DNA from: Edaphobacter sp. 4G125
GTDB taxonomy: Bacteria > Acidobacteriota > Terriglobia > Terriglobales > Acidobacteriaceae
Reading direction: 5' to 3'
Length of the DNA: 64,000 bases
NCBI RefSeq assembly: GCF_014274685.1
Contig: NZ_CP060393.1
Coordinates: 3,655,501 to 3,719,500 of the forward strand
Both the position numbers and the translations under genes were made by a program. Shown here in pieces: positions 34,376-41,983 of this stretch. Each line of letters opens with the position of its first letter. Position 1 is the stretch's first letter. The notes beneath the pieces were generated by a model. It did not search any database, was not told the DNA's origin, and saw only the letters and a list, made by a program, of their open reading frames with translations.

Positions 34376-34968
34376 GAACCGCAGGTTTGCGTTCCGTGCC
34401 CCTGGGTGTTTCAGGGCAGCCCTCGCAGATCCGGCCCTGAGCAGTTCAAGGGCATAGCGGGTCGTCTACTCCCTAAGGAGAGCAGATAGGAAGACAAAGC
34501 TTCCCTGTCTGCTCCCGGAGGGAACAGTGCCACCGTCCAGCTCACATAAGCCGGACCGCGAGGAAAGAGAGAGACCCGGGCCAACACAGATTGCCTCGCG
34601 AGGGAATCATCGAAGCACGAAGATCAATCTGCTGGATGCAGCCGTTATAGGAGCAGGAATAGCTCCGCATCGGCGCGTTTGCAGGCAGCGATCATGTGCA
34701 CTTCGAAGAGACTCGCGACTGCGCGGCAGCCGAGCTTCTCTCAACTCAGGTTGTCAGTAATACAGGCGAAAGACTCATCAGCGATGCCTCGCACGTTGCG
34801 TGCGAAAACATCGTTAACGCTTGCCAAGAGTATGAAGAGATGGGCGTCAGCGCAACGGCGAAGTTAGGGCGAAAGGAGGAAAGATTAGAACTTGCACATC
34901 CACCGCAGTATGAAAAGGGTGCGAATTTATTGGCGATTCACAAACGCGCCCTGTTGAAATTAAGTGCA
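34376..34968. other. Long intergenic region without a supported gene
   Basis: These 593 bases lie between the response regulator and phzF, both on the minus strand. The part 34380-34560 is rich in inverted repeats and is listed as a candidate RNA. The part 34663-34968 is open in one plus frame, but that frame runs antisense into phzF and shows no family-like motif, so it was not called. Confidence 0.45.
34380..34560 (-). ncRNA. Candidate structured RNA upstream of the response regulator
   Basis: At least four stems occur in under 200 bases: CAGGG...CCCTG spanning 34367-34404 (long imperfect stem), TCAGGGC (34411-34417) with GCCCTGA (34434-34440), a CTCC/GGAG hairpin near 34469-34480, and AGCAGA-TAGGAAG (34481-34493) with its near-complement at 34500-34514. 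A further 8-bp hairpin (GTCC...GGAC) lies near 34535-34557. A CTTGAAC is read on the minus strand at 34444-34450. The density suggests a small RNA or mRNA leader. I could not assign a known family, and the strand is a guess. Confidence 0.3.
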
Positions 34969-35916
34969 TCACGGCAGGAAAAGACGTCCCATTGCAACAG
35001 GAATGGTGCGCCCCCCGACACTCACTTCAGTGACTTTGTCATCGACAAGTTTTGCCGAGAGGTGGAGGCGGCTTGGACGGAGCATCTCGACTCCTTGTTC
35101 GAGGATGACCGTCTCACCACTCGGAACCCGGCCGTGCCGTACGAGCCATGCAATTGCAGGACCGGCAGCCGATCCCGTAGCAGGATCTTCACCGTTGTAA
35201 AACAACATACGTGCGTGCCAGTCAGCGCCACTGCCCTGTGAAGTTCGAGTCACAAAATAAAAAAATTTGGCGTCATACTTCTGCAAATAAGTCTGCACAG
35301 CTGTAGTCCGGGGAACTGTAATCCTTTTGATCACCTCAAGAGATCGTAGAGGGATCATGCAGAAGGGGTTTCCTGTGGTCACCGTCTGGACCGGAAGATC
35401 GGAGTCGATGTCTTCTTCTTGAATTCCAAGAACTCTGGCGACCTCCCCGCGATCCTGCGGTGGCCCAAAGACGGGGTCGTTCTGTCGCATCGTCCCAAAA
35501 ACACCTTGTTTGTCCTGCGGTGTAGCAGTAAATCGCACCGGAATTTTGCCTACCGCAAGATCAAGGAAGACCGTCTCCGCTCTCTGAAAGACAGGATGGT
35601 TCCAGTAGAGCCAGCTGGAGGTTCCCAGCGTGGGATGTCCAGCGAAGGGCAACTCCTCCTGGGTGGTAAAGATTCGAACCTGAACTCCGCGTTCTCGTTC
35701 GATCTCTGGATCGCGAGGAAAGATAAAGGTCGTTTCCGAAAGGTTCGTCTCTCGCGCTAGCGCCTGCATCTCCGCATCGGATAACCCTCTGGCGTTGGTA
35801 AAGATGGCAAGCTGGTTCCCTTCAAGAGGACGCTCGGCAAAAACATCCACTAAGGCATAATCCAAAGCAGTATGGGTGGTGGAAAAGAGCTGGGGTGGCG
35901 ACGGTACATTTGACAT
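34969..35916 (-). CDS. PhzF family phenazine-biosynthesis-like isomerase
   Basis: This 315-residue protein is of the diaminopimelate-epimerase fold. It shows the family N-terminus DYALVDVFAERPLEGNQLAI (about 19-38), LARETNLSETTFI with the catalytic Glu (about 53-65), the EELPFAGHPTLGTS loop (about 87-100) and FYNGEDPATGSAAGP (about 238-252). No phenazine genes are nearby, so it is one of the many stand-alone PhzF-like proteins of unknown substrate. The start is ATG at 35916. Confidence 0.88.
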   Translation of the reverse strand: MSNVPSPPQLFSTTHTALDYALVDVFAERPLEGNQLAIFTNARGLSDAEMQALARETNLSETTFIFPRDPEIERERGVQVRIFTTQEELPFAGHPTLGTSSWLYWNHPVFQRAETVFLDLAVGKIPVRFTATPQDKQGVFGTMRQNDPVFGPPQDRGEVARVLGIQEEDIDSDLPVQTVTTGNPFCMIPLRSLEVIKRITVPRTTAVQTYLQKYDAKFFYFVTRTSQGSGADWHARMLFYNGEDPATGSAAGPAIAWLVRHGRVPSGETVILEQGVEMLRPSRLHLSAKLVDDKVTEVSVGGRTIPVAMGRLFLP

Positions 35917-35947
35917 GGCAGGCTCCCGGGACTATGGTTTGATTAGA

Positions 35948-36149
35948 CCGCAATCAGGTCAACCTGCCTGATGCTGGCTAAGCCAGCTGCGGTACGAAAT
36001 ATTTTCTGACACATGCAAATCACGCTCAATACGACCTCGATGTGCTGCCGCTGTTGCTGTAGCCCGGCGGGGGTGCGTGGATGAGCGAATCGAAGTAAGC
36101 GTCTTCGAGTAGCGCGAAACCCACCCGGCCACAAAGCAGGGTGGGTTTT
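35948..36149 (+). ncRNA. Candidate structured RNA / leader with terminator, upstream of the peroxiredoxin
   Basis: A perfect three-way junction with no unpaired junction bases is readable: CCGCA (35948-35952) pairs TGCGG (35988-35992) and encloses ATCAGG/CCTGAT (35953-35958 with 35967-35972) and GCTGGC/GCCAGC (35973-35978 with 35982-35987). TCGAAG/CTTCGA follows near 36090-36108. Then comes a plus-strand terminator, AACCCACCC (36118-36126) with GGGTGGGTT (36139-36147) and TTCTCTTG. No plus-strand gene lies upstream to be terminated, so it is either a small RNA of about 200 bases or an attenuated leader. The three-way junction could equally act on the minus strand, in the phzF leader. Confidence 0.4.
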
Positions 36150-36154
36150 CTCTT
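36118..36154 (+). terminator. Rho-independent terminator 59 bases before the peroxiredoxin start
   Basis: This is a nine-pair GC-rich stem (AACCCACCC with GGGTGGGTT) with a 12-base loop followed by TTCTCTTG. A second hairpin (GGGGC-CGATT-GCCCC, 36182-36196) sits right before the GGAAGG ribosome site at 36197-36202. The pair looks like a leader that could control readthrough or translation. Confidence 0.6.
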
Positions 36155-36212
36155 GCTGGTAGAAATATACAAATCGAACGTGGGGCCGATTGCCCCGGAA
36201 GGTATAGCGAAC

Positions 36213-36869
36213 ATGGCACTGCGCATCAACGATATTGCTCCAGACTTTACAGCGGAGACGACCCACGGTCCCATCAGCTTTCACGAGTGGATCGGTGACG
36301 GCTGGGCTGTTCTCTTCTCTCATCCCAAGGACTTCACACCGGTCTGCACCACCGAACTCGGCGCCGTCGGCGCGCTCGAGAGCCAGTTTGCTGCACGCGG
36401 CGCAAAGGTCATCGGCCTGAGCGTCGATCCCGTCGACAACCACCACAAGTGGGCCGAGGATATCAAAGAAGTCACCGGGTCTGCCGTCAACTACCCCGTC
36501 ATCGGCGACACTGAGCTGAAGGTCGCCAAGCTCTATGACATGCTTCCCGGTGAAGCAGGTGACAGCTGTGAAGGCCGTACCCCCGCCGACAACGCCACTG
36601 TGCGTATGGTCTTCGTCATCGGACCCGACAAACGCATCAAGCTGCTGCTGGCCTATCCCATGACCACGGGCCGCAACTTCGATGAGATTATCCGCGTTCT
36701 CGATTCCATCCAGCTCACCTCGAAGCACAAGGTCGCGACCCCCGCAAACTGGAAGCAAGGAGAGGATGTCATCCTCACAGGAGCGATCTCTAACGAGGAG
36801 GCAGCAAAACTGTTCCCGGACTTTAAGACCGTCAAGCCCTATCTGCGCACTGCTGCTCAACCGCGATAA
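36213..36869 (+). CDS. 1-Cys peroxiredoxin (Prx6 type)
   Basis: This 218-residue cytosolic thiol peroxidase reduces hydroperoxides. The peroxidatic Cys is in HPKDFTPVCTTE (about residues 37-48). The long C-terminal arm (after about 160) with NWKQGEDVIL is typical of the Prx6 group. A further Cys is present in GDSCEGRTPADN near 120, where AhpC-like resolving Cys residues are absent. The start is ATG at 36213 (MALRINDIAPDF), matching the family N-terminus, with GGAAGG about ten bases upstream. The longer frame from 36141 runs across the terminator hairpin and was rejected. Confidence 0.93.
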   Translation: MALRINDIAPDFTAETTHGPISFHEWIGDGWAVLFSHPKDFTPVCTTELGAVGALESQFAARGAKVIGLSVDPVDNHHKWAEDIKEVTGSAVNYPVIGDTELKVAKLYDMLPGEAGDSCEGRTPADNATVRMVFVIGPDKRIKLLLAYPMTTGRNFDEIIRVLDSIQLTSKHKVATPANWKQGEDVILTGAISNEEAAKLFPDFKTVKPYLRTAAQPR

Positions 36870-36891
36870 GGTAATCTAACTCTGTAATGCA

Positions 36892-36919
36892 CTCCGCTGC
36901 GCATCCCTGTGCAGCGGAG
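36892..36919. other. Hairpin between the peroxiredoxin gene and tRNA-Cys
   Basis: CTCCGCTGC (36892-36900) is a perfect match to GCAGCGGAG (36911-36919) around a 10-base loop. It has no T-tract. It may end the peroxiredoxin mRNA or guide tRNA 5' processing, since it stops six bases before the tRNA. Confidence 0.5.
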
Positions 36920-36924
36920 CATGA

Positions 36925-37000
36925 GCACCGATGGCGAAGTGGCTAACGCGCTGGTCTGCAAAATCAGTATTCGCGGGTTCGATTCCCGCTCGGTGCTCCA
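36925..37000 (+). tRNA. tRNA-Cys (GCA)
   Basis: The 76 bases fold as a cloverleaf: acceptor GCACCGA/TCGGTGC, short D-arm GCG/CGC, anticodon stem CTGGT/ATCAG with loop CTGCAAA (anticodon GCA), T-arm GCGGG/CCCGC with loop TTCGATT, discriminator T, and CCA encoded at 36998-37000. Confidence 0.95.
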
Positions 37001-37095
37001 AATTTTCTACGGCTTTGGCAGAAGATCCACCTCGAAGAGGTGAACCGGCGTAGAAGCTCTTCGACCGCAACCTCGATCTTTGCAGAGTCCCCGGT

Positions 37096-37492
37096 TCAAT
37101 CTTCAGTCCTCCAAACGATAAAGTCCCTTACTCTCTCAACAGCCGTTCCTGTACTAACAAGTGCGCTCAACACGGTACCCCCGTACTTCATGACAAAGCG
37201 AGCACCTGTTGGATACTCCGGTTTCGGTTTGCTGTAACGTACCTCAACAGCAAACTTCTCAGGCTGGTTCACGCGTACGTTCCACGAAAGCACATTTCCC
37301 GTGTTTCTCAAGTCCATCGACATAGCAGCTGCAATAGCCGTCCATCACTGCCTTTATAGGTCCCTTGACCTCTAACGCGATGACGCCGTCCGCAGGATCA
37401 GAAGCCTGAGCAGGAAGCTGCACTAAGATCCAGCGCATTCATTCGAGTGACTTTCAATGGTTTTGCTGTGGCTCGCTAAGCACGTAGCCGTC
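37096..37492 (-). pseudogene. Decayed C-terminal remnant, probably an alpha-L-fucosidase-like glycosidase
   Basis: Protein-like pieces occur in order on the minus strand but in different frames: DGYVLSEPQQ (37492 down), then KPLKVTRMN, then ILVQLPAQASDPADGVIALE, and finally MDLRNTGNVLSWNVRVNQPE with GARFVMKYGGTVLSA ending at 37096. At least three frame changes separate them. The pieces resemble the C-terminal part of GH29-type fucosidases (a YVL..P..KPLKV strand, a linker, then a beta-sandwich). No catalytic domain remains upstream. It begins 96 bases after tRNA-Cys. The family assignment is from memory of motifs and is moderate; the frameshifted state is seen directly. Confidence 0.5.
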
Positions 37493-37662
37493 TGGGCATC
37501 TCCGAGAGCTACCTCATCTCGCTTAACAGCTTTGCCCATCTGCATGGGTTCGTTCGCTGCGATGTTGCACCGTCACAGCAGGAAACTGCGCAACGATAGA
37601 ACTGCCATAAATTACTATGGTTGCCTGGATTGCTTCCGGAATAAAATTCTACGCAGGTGAGA

Positions 37663-38043
37663 ATGTCCTTATTTCAAGCTGCTATGAGCGAACGTCAGAA
37701 AAAACAATTCGGATTCACAATCCCCTCACTCTGCGCCCTGGGATTGTCGTTCGCCTTGCTTTCTGGCCTCGCACGAGCACAGCAAACCGTACCCAGACCG
37801 CAAGAAAAAGCTCCTGGTACTGCCTCAATCTCGGATAAAAGCAAAAAGCCCCCTCTCTCCCCCGAGGAACAGAGGCAAGCAGATCTGCAAGCCGATACAG
37901 AAAAGCTCTACCAACTCACACAAGAGTTGAAAGCCGAGGTAGCAAAGAGCAACAAGGACACGCTCTCGGTTTCTGTTGTCAAAAAGGCCCAGGAGATCGA
38001 ACGACTCGCAAAGAGCATCAAAGATCGGTCCCGTACACGATAG
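37663..38043 (+). CDS. Secreted coiled-coil protein of unknown function
   Basis: This is a roughly 126-residue protein. A basic N-terminus, a hydrophobic core (about 23-38, PSLCALGLSFALLSGLA) and an ARAQQ cleavage site indicate a Sec signal peptide. A Pro/Lys-rich linker leads to PLSPEEQRQADLQADTEKL, then a Glu/Lys/Ala-rich helix of about 55 residues likely to form a coiled coil. No enzyme motif is seen. The start is ATG 37663 with GCAGG upstream; ATG 37684 and GTG 37657 are alternatives. Confidence 0.7.
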   Translation: MSLFQAAMSERQKKQFGFTIPSLCALGLSFALLSGLARAQQTVPRPQEKAPGTASISDKSKKPPLSPEEQRQADLQADTEKLYQLTQELKAEVAKSNKDTLSVSVVKKAQEIERLAKSIKDRSRTR

Positions 38044-38160
38044 ACGTCAAGACTTTAACCAGTAGCAACAAATCATCTCACCATCGTTCCGGTATTCTGG
38101 CTGTGTAGCATTTTAAGAACGGATACATCGAACAATCCCATCCCCAGGAGATACGGTCGA

Positions 38161-39399
38161 GTGAATCCAGCTCATGCTCAAAATAATTGGCCACCTGTAG
38201 TTGTCGCCAGCGTATTTCAAACCGGGTTGAACCTGATGCGGGATCTGCTTCGCCGTGGCGTCCAGACCATTGGGATCGATTGCCACAGCGAGCACGAAGG
38301 CTTTCGTTCCTCATACGGCAAATCGTACCTCTGCCCAAACCCTGATACATATCCGGAGCAGTGGGTCGATTTCATGATCGAGCTTGCAAAAAAGCTCGGC
38401 GCCAAGCCAGTAATCATTCCCGCCGCAGATATCTTTGTCTCTGCGCTGGGAAAATACGTAGAAGTTCTCAAAGAGCATTACATCTTTTCGCTCGACTCCA
38501 TTGCGATCCAGGCTGCTCTAGCCACCAAGGAACAACAGTACGCTCTGGCCGCCCAGCACGGGCTTCCGATCCCTCGAACTGCATACATCCAGTCTCGCCC
38601 TGACCTTGAGGCATTCGTCGCGCAGGCACGCTTTCCTTGTCTGATTAAACCGCGCCATCAGCGCGAATGGGATGCCTTGCCTGAAGGTAATCCTCTGCGC
38701 GGTCTGAAGTTGATCACGGCCGATACTGCGGAAGATCTGTTGACGAATTATGCCTATGCGGAATCTCAACAGCCCGAAGTCGTCGCGCAGGAAATCATCG
38801 CTGGCGGCGATGATGCAAAATATTGCTACCTCTCCGTCTATGGTTCTGGAGGTCGTCGCCTCGGCCATACCGTGGTTCACGAGCTACGGGCTCATCCGGT
38901 CCTTTTTGGCAGCGGCTCCATTGTCGAGCCGGTCATCGATCCTGAGATCGCTTTACTCTGCGACAATTTTCTGTGCGGCATCGGTTATGTGGGAATCTGT
39001 GAGATCGAAGTAAAACGAGATACTCGCGATAGTGTCGTGCGTCTAATCGAAGCAAACCCACGCTATAGCGTTACGGCTGATGCTTCAGTCTATGCAGGAG
39101 TTGATATCGGCTGGCTGCATTATCTAGACCTGATTGGTCAGCCCGTTACCCCTGCTGAAGCCTCCCATTTAGGTTTTCGTCATATCGTTCTACGACGCGA
39201 TATTCCAGCTTTACCTCGTTATGTAGAACGCGGTCTGCTTACCTGGGCTCAGATTCGCAATACTTATCGGGGAGAACTGCATTTTTTTGATTTTGATCGA
39301 TATGACTGGCGTCCAACACTCACAACGGTCAAGGGTTGTGCTCGTATTGCAGGTGGTACTGTGCTTCGCGCTCTGGGTTTGAGGCGACAACTCTCCTGA
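38161..39399 (+). CDS. ATP-grasp domain protein (carboxylate-amine ligase-like)
   Basis: This is a 412-residue enzyme. The N-terminal pre-ATP-grasp domain is followed by a core with LIKPRHQREWD (ATP-binding Lys, about residues 160-170), VAQEIIAGGDDAKYCYLSVY (about 209-228) and the metal loop GICEIEVKRDTRDS...LIEANPRYS (about 279-303). This is the D-aspartate ligase / COG3919-like type that joins a carboxylate to an amine. The substrate is unknown. The downstream polysaccharide deacetylase suggests cell-surface glycan modification. The start is GTG at 38161, with AGGAG eleven bases upstream. Confidence 0.82.
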   Translation: MNPAHAQNNWPPVVVASVFQTGLNLMRDLLRRGVQTIGIDCHSEHEGFRSSYGKSYLCPNPDTYPEQWVDFMIELAKKLGAKPVIIPAADIFVSALGKYVEVLKEHYIFSLDSIAIQAALATKEQQYALAAQHGLPIPRTAYIQSRPDLEAFVAQARFPCLIKPRHQREWDALPEGNPLRGLKLITADTAEDLLTNYAYAESQQPEVVAQEIIAGGDDAKYCYLSVYGSGGRRLGHTVVHELRAHPVLFGSGSIVEPVIDPEIALLCDNFLCGIGYVGICEIEVKRDTRDSVVRLIEANPRYSVTADASVYAGVDIGWLHYLDLIGQPVTPAEASHLGFRHIVLRRDIPALPRYVERGLLTWAQIRNTYRGELHFFDFDRYDWRPTLTTVKGCARIAGGTVLRALGLRRQLS

Positions 39400-39479
39400 T
39401 GACATACCGGAGCGACATTTCCTTCCCCAATAACATCCAAGTTAAGGTAAATGGGCCCAAGAGGAGAACATTCAACTGA

Positions 39480-40481
39480 ATGTCGAAGAGACGACTAGCT
39501 GCCACCTTCCTGCAGAGATCCGGCATTCTTCAGCTTCTGGAACGATCTCGGTCGAAGCCTTCCATCCTGATCGTGAACCATCACAGAGTTGGCGACGCTG
39601 CTCTGACGCGTTTCGATCGTGATGTTTTCAGCGCCTCTGCGGATGCTTTTGAGATGCAGTTGAAGTATTTCAAACGACACTTCAACATCGTGGCCGGAGA
39701 AGAATTGGAAGATCTCGTCTCAGGAAAAACTCCCCTCAAACATACCCAAATAGCCATCACTTTCGACGATGGCTATTTAAACGACTACACGATCTCATTT
39801 CCAATTCTCAAGGCGCATAACTGCGCAGGAAACTTTTTTTTGGTTCCACAATATGTAGGCACAGCTACAGTTCCTTGGTGGGACGAGATCGCTTATCTCC
39901 TGCGCAACTCACCGAAATCCGAGATTACATTCCAATCTCCGGTTCCATTCACTATCAATCTCAATGGAGACCGCGAGCAGGCCATTCGCGAAGTGCTGCG
40001 CTACTACAAACGACGAGACAATCACAATAGTGATCAGTTCATGAATGAGCTGCGCGAGCAGATAGGATGTGAACTTCCACAGGTTGAGCGACGCTTCATC
40101 AACTGGGAAGAAGCTCGCGAGATGAAAGCCGCTGGAATGTCAATTGGCTCACATACTCAAACCCACAATATCTTGGGACAAATGGCACCAGAGGTCCAAC
40201 GATGGGAACTTACCGAATCCAAAAAGAATATCGAAGCGAATATTGGAACAGAGATCCGAAGCCTTGCGTATCCCGTGGGAATTCGCGGAGCCTTCGACGA
40301 AACCACAGAGCATATTGCTCAGAGCCTGGGATACAAGATGTGCTTTTCGTTTTATGGCGGAATCAATACTTCAGATCACATCCAGCCGATGAACCTGCTA
40401 CGCATGGCTACAAGTCGAGATGATCTGATTTTCCGTGTTGAAACAACGCTTCTCTCACGTCTGGGCAAGCTTCCGTATTAA
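39480..40481 (+). CDS. Polysaccharide deacetylase family protein (NodB homology, CE4)
   Basis: This is a 333-residue protein. The CE4 metal and catalytic motifs are ITFDDGYLNDY (about residues 95-105) and SHTQTHN (His-x3-His, about 222-228), followed by LAYPVGIRGAF near 259. It would remove N-acetyl groups from a surface polysaccharide. No signal peptide is obvious. It lies 80 bases after the ATP-grasp gene on the same strand, so the two are likely co-transcribed. The start is ATG at 39480. Confidence 0.87.
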   Translation: MSKRRLAATFLQRSGILQLLERSRSKPSILIVNHHRVGDAALTRFDRDVFSASADAFEMQLKYFKRHFNIVAGEELEDLVSGKTPLKHTQIAITFDDGYLNDYTISFPILKAHNCAGNFFLVPQYVGTATVPWWDEIAYLLRNSPKSEITFQSPVPFTINLNGDREQAIREVLRYYKRRDNHNSDQFMNELREQIGCELPQVERRFINWEEAREMKAAGMSIGSHTQTHNILGQMAPEVQRWELTESKKNIEANIGTEIRSLAYPVGIRGAFDETTEHIAQSLGYKMCFSFYGGINTSDHIQPMNLLRMATSRDDLIFRVETTLLSRLGKLPY

Positions 40482-40497
40482 AACAGAGATCTTGCAA

Positions 40498-40541
40498 AAC
40501 AAGGATGTCGCCTGATCACTTCATCAGGCGACATCCTTGTT
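40498..40541. terminator. Bidirectional terminator, 19-bp perfect stem
   Basis: The arm 40498-40516 (AACAAGGATGTCGCCTGAT) is an exact reverse complement of 40523-40541, with loop CACTTC. It lies between convergent genes: the deacetylase ends 17 bases before and the aminotransferase ends 21 bases after. T-rich bases follow on both strands. Confidence 0.8.
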
Positions 40542-40561
40542 AATCTGGTTTCGATCAGAGT

Positions 40562-41815
40562 TTACGAAGCCTTCCCTTCAAGCACCGCCTCGATCCGATC
40601 GCAGGCCCATAGCAGGTCTTTGCGTTCGATCACCAAGGGGGGAGCGAGACGGATGACGTTGTCATGTGTCTCCTTGCATAGAAGGCCCTCTTTCATCAGG
40701 GCCTCGCATATGGGGCGAGCCGGCCCGTTCAATTCGATCGCCACCCAAAGACCCCGCCCACGAACCTCGCGAATCTGTGGGCTTCGAATCCGGCGGATAC
40801 GCTCCATCAACAACGCGCCAAGCTCCGCGGAACGCTCCGACAACTTTTCTTCGACAATCACTTGTAACGCAACCCGCGCAACCGCACACGCCATCGGATT
40901 TCCACCAAAGGTACTACCATGATCGCCTGGGTGGATCACACCCAGTACCTCGCGTGAGGCAAGCACTGCAGAGACTGGGTAGAATCCTCCAGCCAGCGCT
41001 TTACCAACGATCATCACGTCCGGGGTAACATCCTCATGCTCACAGGCAAAGAGCTTGCCTGTGCGTCCCAAGCCAGACTGAATCTCGTCCGCAATGAACA
41101 GGATCTTGTTCTCGCGGCAGACAGCGGCAGCCTCACGCAAAAACCCGTCGGGCGGAATCAAAACTCCCGCTTCACCCTGAATCGGCTCAACCAGGAAAGC
41201 GGCTGTGTTTGGCGTAATCGCCTCACGCAAGGCCTTTACATCGCCAAAAGGAATAATCTTGAAACCAGCAAGATACGGTCCAAAGCCATCTCGGTACTGC
41301 TCCTCGGTCGAAAAGCTGATGATCGAAATCGTACGGCCGTGGAAGTTGTTCTCGCAGACGATAATCTCGGCCTTTCCTTCAGGAATGCCTTTGATCTTGT
41401 ATCCCCATTTGCGCGCAATCTTCAGTGCCGATTCAACGGCCTCTGTGCCCGAGTTCATGGGCAGAACCATTTCAAATCCCGTCAGCTCTGTCAGCTCCTT
41501 ATAGAAAAGAGGGAGCTGGTCATTCCGGAAGGCTCGCGAGGTCAGCGTAACGCGCTGAGCCTGCTCCAGCAAGGCGGCAAGAATACGAGGGTGGCAATGC
41601 CCTTGATTTACAGCAGAATACGCTGCAAGGAAGTCGAGATAACGTCGGCCTTCAACATCGTAGACCCAGACTCCAGAAGCGCGATGAACCACAATATCCA
41701 GTGGCTTATAGTTGTGCGCGCCGTATTGGTCCTCCAGCGCAATCAACTGAGAAGTCGATGCGCCGGTTCCCGTAACATCATTCACTGTGTCACTGTGCAG
41801 AACTGAGCTTGCCAT
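40562..41815 (-). CDS. rocD: Ornithine--oxo-acid aminotransferase
   Basis: This 417-residue PLP class-III enzyme converts ornithine to glutamate-5-semialdehyde. It shows [15 protein letters not shown] (about residues 60-74), [20 protein letters not shown] (about 118-137), the NNFHGRT loop, [15 protein letters not shown], and the PLP Lys in [15 protein letters not shown] near 262. These OAT-specific blocks favour ornithine over acetylornithine. The start is taken at ATG 41815; an in-frame start 25 codons upstream adds residues without family resemblance. No arginine-pathway gene is adjacent. Confidence 0.88.
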   Translation of the reverse strand: MASSVLHSDTVNDVTGTGASTSQLIALEDQYGAHNYKPLDIVVHRASGVWVYDVEGRRYLDFLAAYSAVNQGHCHPRILAALLEQAQRVTLTSRAFRNDQLPLFYKELTELTGFEMVLPMNSGTEAVESALKIARKWGYKIKGIPEGKAEIIVCENNFHGRTISIISFSTEEQYRDGFGPYLAGFKIIPFGDVKALREAITPNTAAFLVEPIQGEAGVLIPPDGFLREAAAVCRENKILFIADEIQSGLGRTGKLFACEHEDVTPDVMIVGKALAGGFYPVSAVLASREVLGVIHPGDHGSTFGGNPMACAVARVALQVIVEEKLSERSAELGALLMERIRRIRSPQIREVRGRGLWVAIELNGPARPICEALMKEGLLCKETHDNVIRLAPPLVIERKDLLWACDRIEAVLEGKAS

Positions 41816-41920
41816 ATCAACCGCCTGAGCCAGATGAAAATTTGAATTGTTGACTATAGCTATTATTCCATGCGTTGAATGCATCTCCAAGAAGCGAGAT
41901 CTTATACATCACGCTTGCAT

Positions 41921-41960
41921 AAAAGACAGAAGGCACAGCAGGAAACCGCTGTGCCTTCTG
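41921..41960 (-). terminator. Terminator of the ABC-F gene
   Basis: CAGAAGGCACAGC (41927-41939) pairs perfectly with GCTGTGCCTTCTG (41948-41960). On the minus strand it is followed by TCTTTTA, 24 bases past the stop at 41984. Confidence 0.75.
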
Positions 41961-41983
41961 AATACGCAATGTATAAATATGCG

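Noticed and set aside
34555..34585. A GAGGAAAGA...CCCGGGCC segment reminiscent of the RNase P RNA core
   Set aside because: The conserved GAGGAAAGTCCGGGC core is not matched exactly, and the other universal RNase P motifs are missing.
34696..35241. A 181-residue plus-strand open frame after the response regulator
   Set aside because: The first 90 residues lie in the intergenic region, but the rest is antisense to phzF. No ribosome site or motif supports it.
35943..36860. A 305-residue minus-strand open frame opposite the peroxiredoxin
   Set aside because: It runs antisense to a certain peroxiredoxin gene and through the terminator hairpin.
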